Shown here: positions 14,782-15,025 of the stretch, piece after piece | How positions within the stretch are numbered: the first letter of the stretch is position 1 | How the letters are laid out: each line of letters begins with the position of its first letter | Assembly: GCA_009704605.1 (NCBI GenBank) | Contig: WLDW01000008.1 | Span: 1-15,025, forward strand | DNA: 15,025 nt | Direction: 5' to 3' | Source of the DNA: Actinomycetota bacterium | Lineage (GTDB): Bacteria > Actinomycetota > Actinomycetes > Actinomycetales > Microbacteriaceae | Notes under the pieces: generated by a model | The model's input: the letters and a program-made list of their open reading frames with translations, nothing else | What the model was told of the DNA's origin: nothing | Databases searched by the model: none | Translations under genes and position numbers: made by a program

Positions 14782-15025
14782 CTAACTTAGCGAAGTCATC
14801 AGCCTTCGAAGAGAATCCACCCGGCTAGCGCCCTGAGGCCCAAGCGCGCCCGCGGCAACTGCCTCATCGAGGGCGCAATCTGGCGAGTCAATTAGATGAG
14901 TGCAACCTCTGGGGCAAGATCGAATAGTTTCCCAAAGATCTTCGAAGGACCGAAGTAAGTTCTTAGGGTCGATGTGCCCAAGGCCGAAGGAGCGAATTCC
15001 CGGGGTGTCAATTATCCAACCGTCA
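14782..15025 (-). CDS. rsgA: Small ribosomal subunit biogenesis GTPase RsgA (3' part only)
   Basis: The last 80 codons of a gene that continues past the right edge. RsgA (YjeQ) is a circularly permuted GTPase that helps mature the 30S subunit. The fragment begins inside the GTPase core with DTPGIRSFGLGHIDP (the G3 motif DTPG) and carries the C-terminal zinc knuckle: Cys, Cys, His and Cys in CPRGCTHLIDSPDCALDEA. A short helix follows (SRVDSLRRLMTSLS), and the stop is TAG (14784-14782). The frame is short because it is cut at the edge. It is followed by the MFS gene after 31 bases, so the two may be co-transcribed. Confidence 0.93.
   Translation of the reverse strand, partial: DGWIIDTPGIRSFGLGHIDPKNLLRSFEDLWETIRSCPRGCTHLIDSPDCALDEAVAAGALGPQGASRVDSLRRLMTSLS

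Noticed and set aside
1-15025. tRNA or rRNA genes, CRISPR arrays, insertion sequences, prophage or defence islands
   Set aside because: Nearly all bases are accounted for by conserved core genes; no cloverleaf, repeat-spacer pattern, transposase or terminal inverted repeat was seen in the short gaps.

Overview
The window reads as core chromosome of a compact, streamlined actinobacterium. By eye the GC content is close to 50%, intergenic gaps are tiny and many genes overlap. The gene content and order suggest the low-GC planktonic Microbacteriaceae (Luna-type lineages), but that placement is an inference from style and protein resemblance. No database search was possible. The relative order and strands of a Z-prenyl diphosphate synthase (+), fumC (-), xseB/xseA (-), ispH (+) and ychF (+) match what I recall of the Rv1086 to Rv1112 stretch of Mycobacterium tuberculosis, so the backbone is an old actinobacterial synteny block.

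Layout. Bases 1-1242 (+) hold the 3' part of a cis-prenyltransferase of the Rv1086 type and a short A24 prepilin peptidase. Bases 1220-4749 (-) hold xseA, xseB and a DUF4245-like membrane protein in close succession, followed by fumC, which appears to have its own leader. ispH (4795-5796, +) diverges from xseA across 45 bp and converges on a three-gene minus-strand unit: a PfkB-type sugar-phosphate kinase, class II fructose-bisphosphate aldolase, and a 69-residue MORN_2/YwqK-like protein (5793-8065). Upstream of that are rmuC and a DEDDh exonuclease (8213-9994, -). ychF diverges from the exonuclease and leads a translationally coupled plus-strand unit with an SRPBCC/AHSA1 protein and a DUF1801 protein (10039-11931). 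This converges on a cysK-cysE unit (11924-13414, -). An MFS permease and the 3' end of rsgA (-) close the window.

The genes cover isoprenoid supply (ispH and the prenyltransferase), central carbon (fumC, kinase, aldolase), cysteine synthesis (cysE, cysK), DNA maintenance (xseA, xseB, exonuclease, rmuC) and ribosome-associated GTPases (ychF, rsgA). I see no RNA genes, insertion sequences, CRISPR arrays, prophage or defence system, and no gene-free stretch longer than about 150 bp.

The points most worth a second look are these: the prenyltransferase has lost the catalytic Asp of its family; three pseudo-palindromes spaced about 21 bp apart lie just upstream of cysK; a MORN mini-protein is coupled by TAATG to the aldolase gene; all three convergent gene pairs overlap at their 3' ends, one through a perfect palindrome holding both stop codons; and leaderless starts are likely for ispH and ychF.
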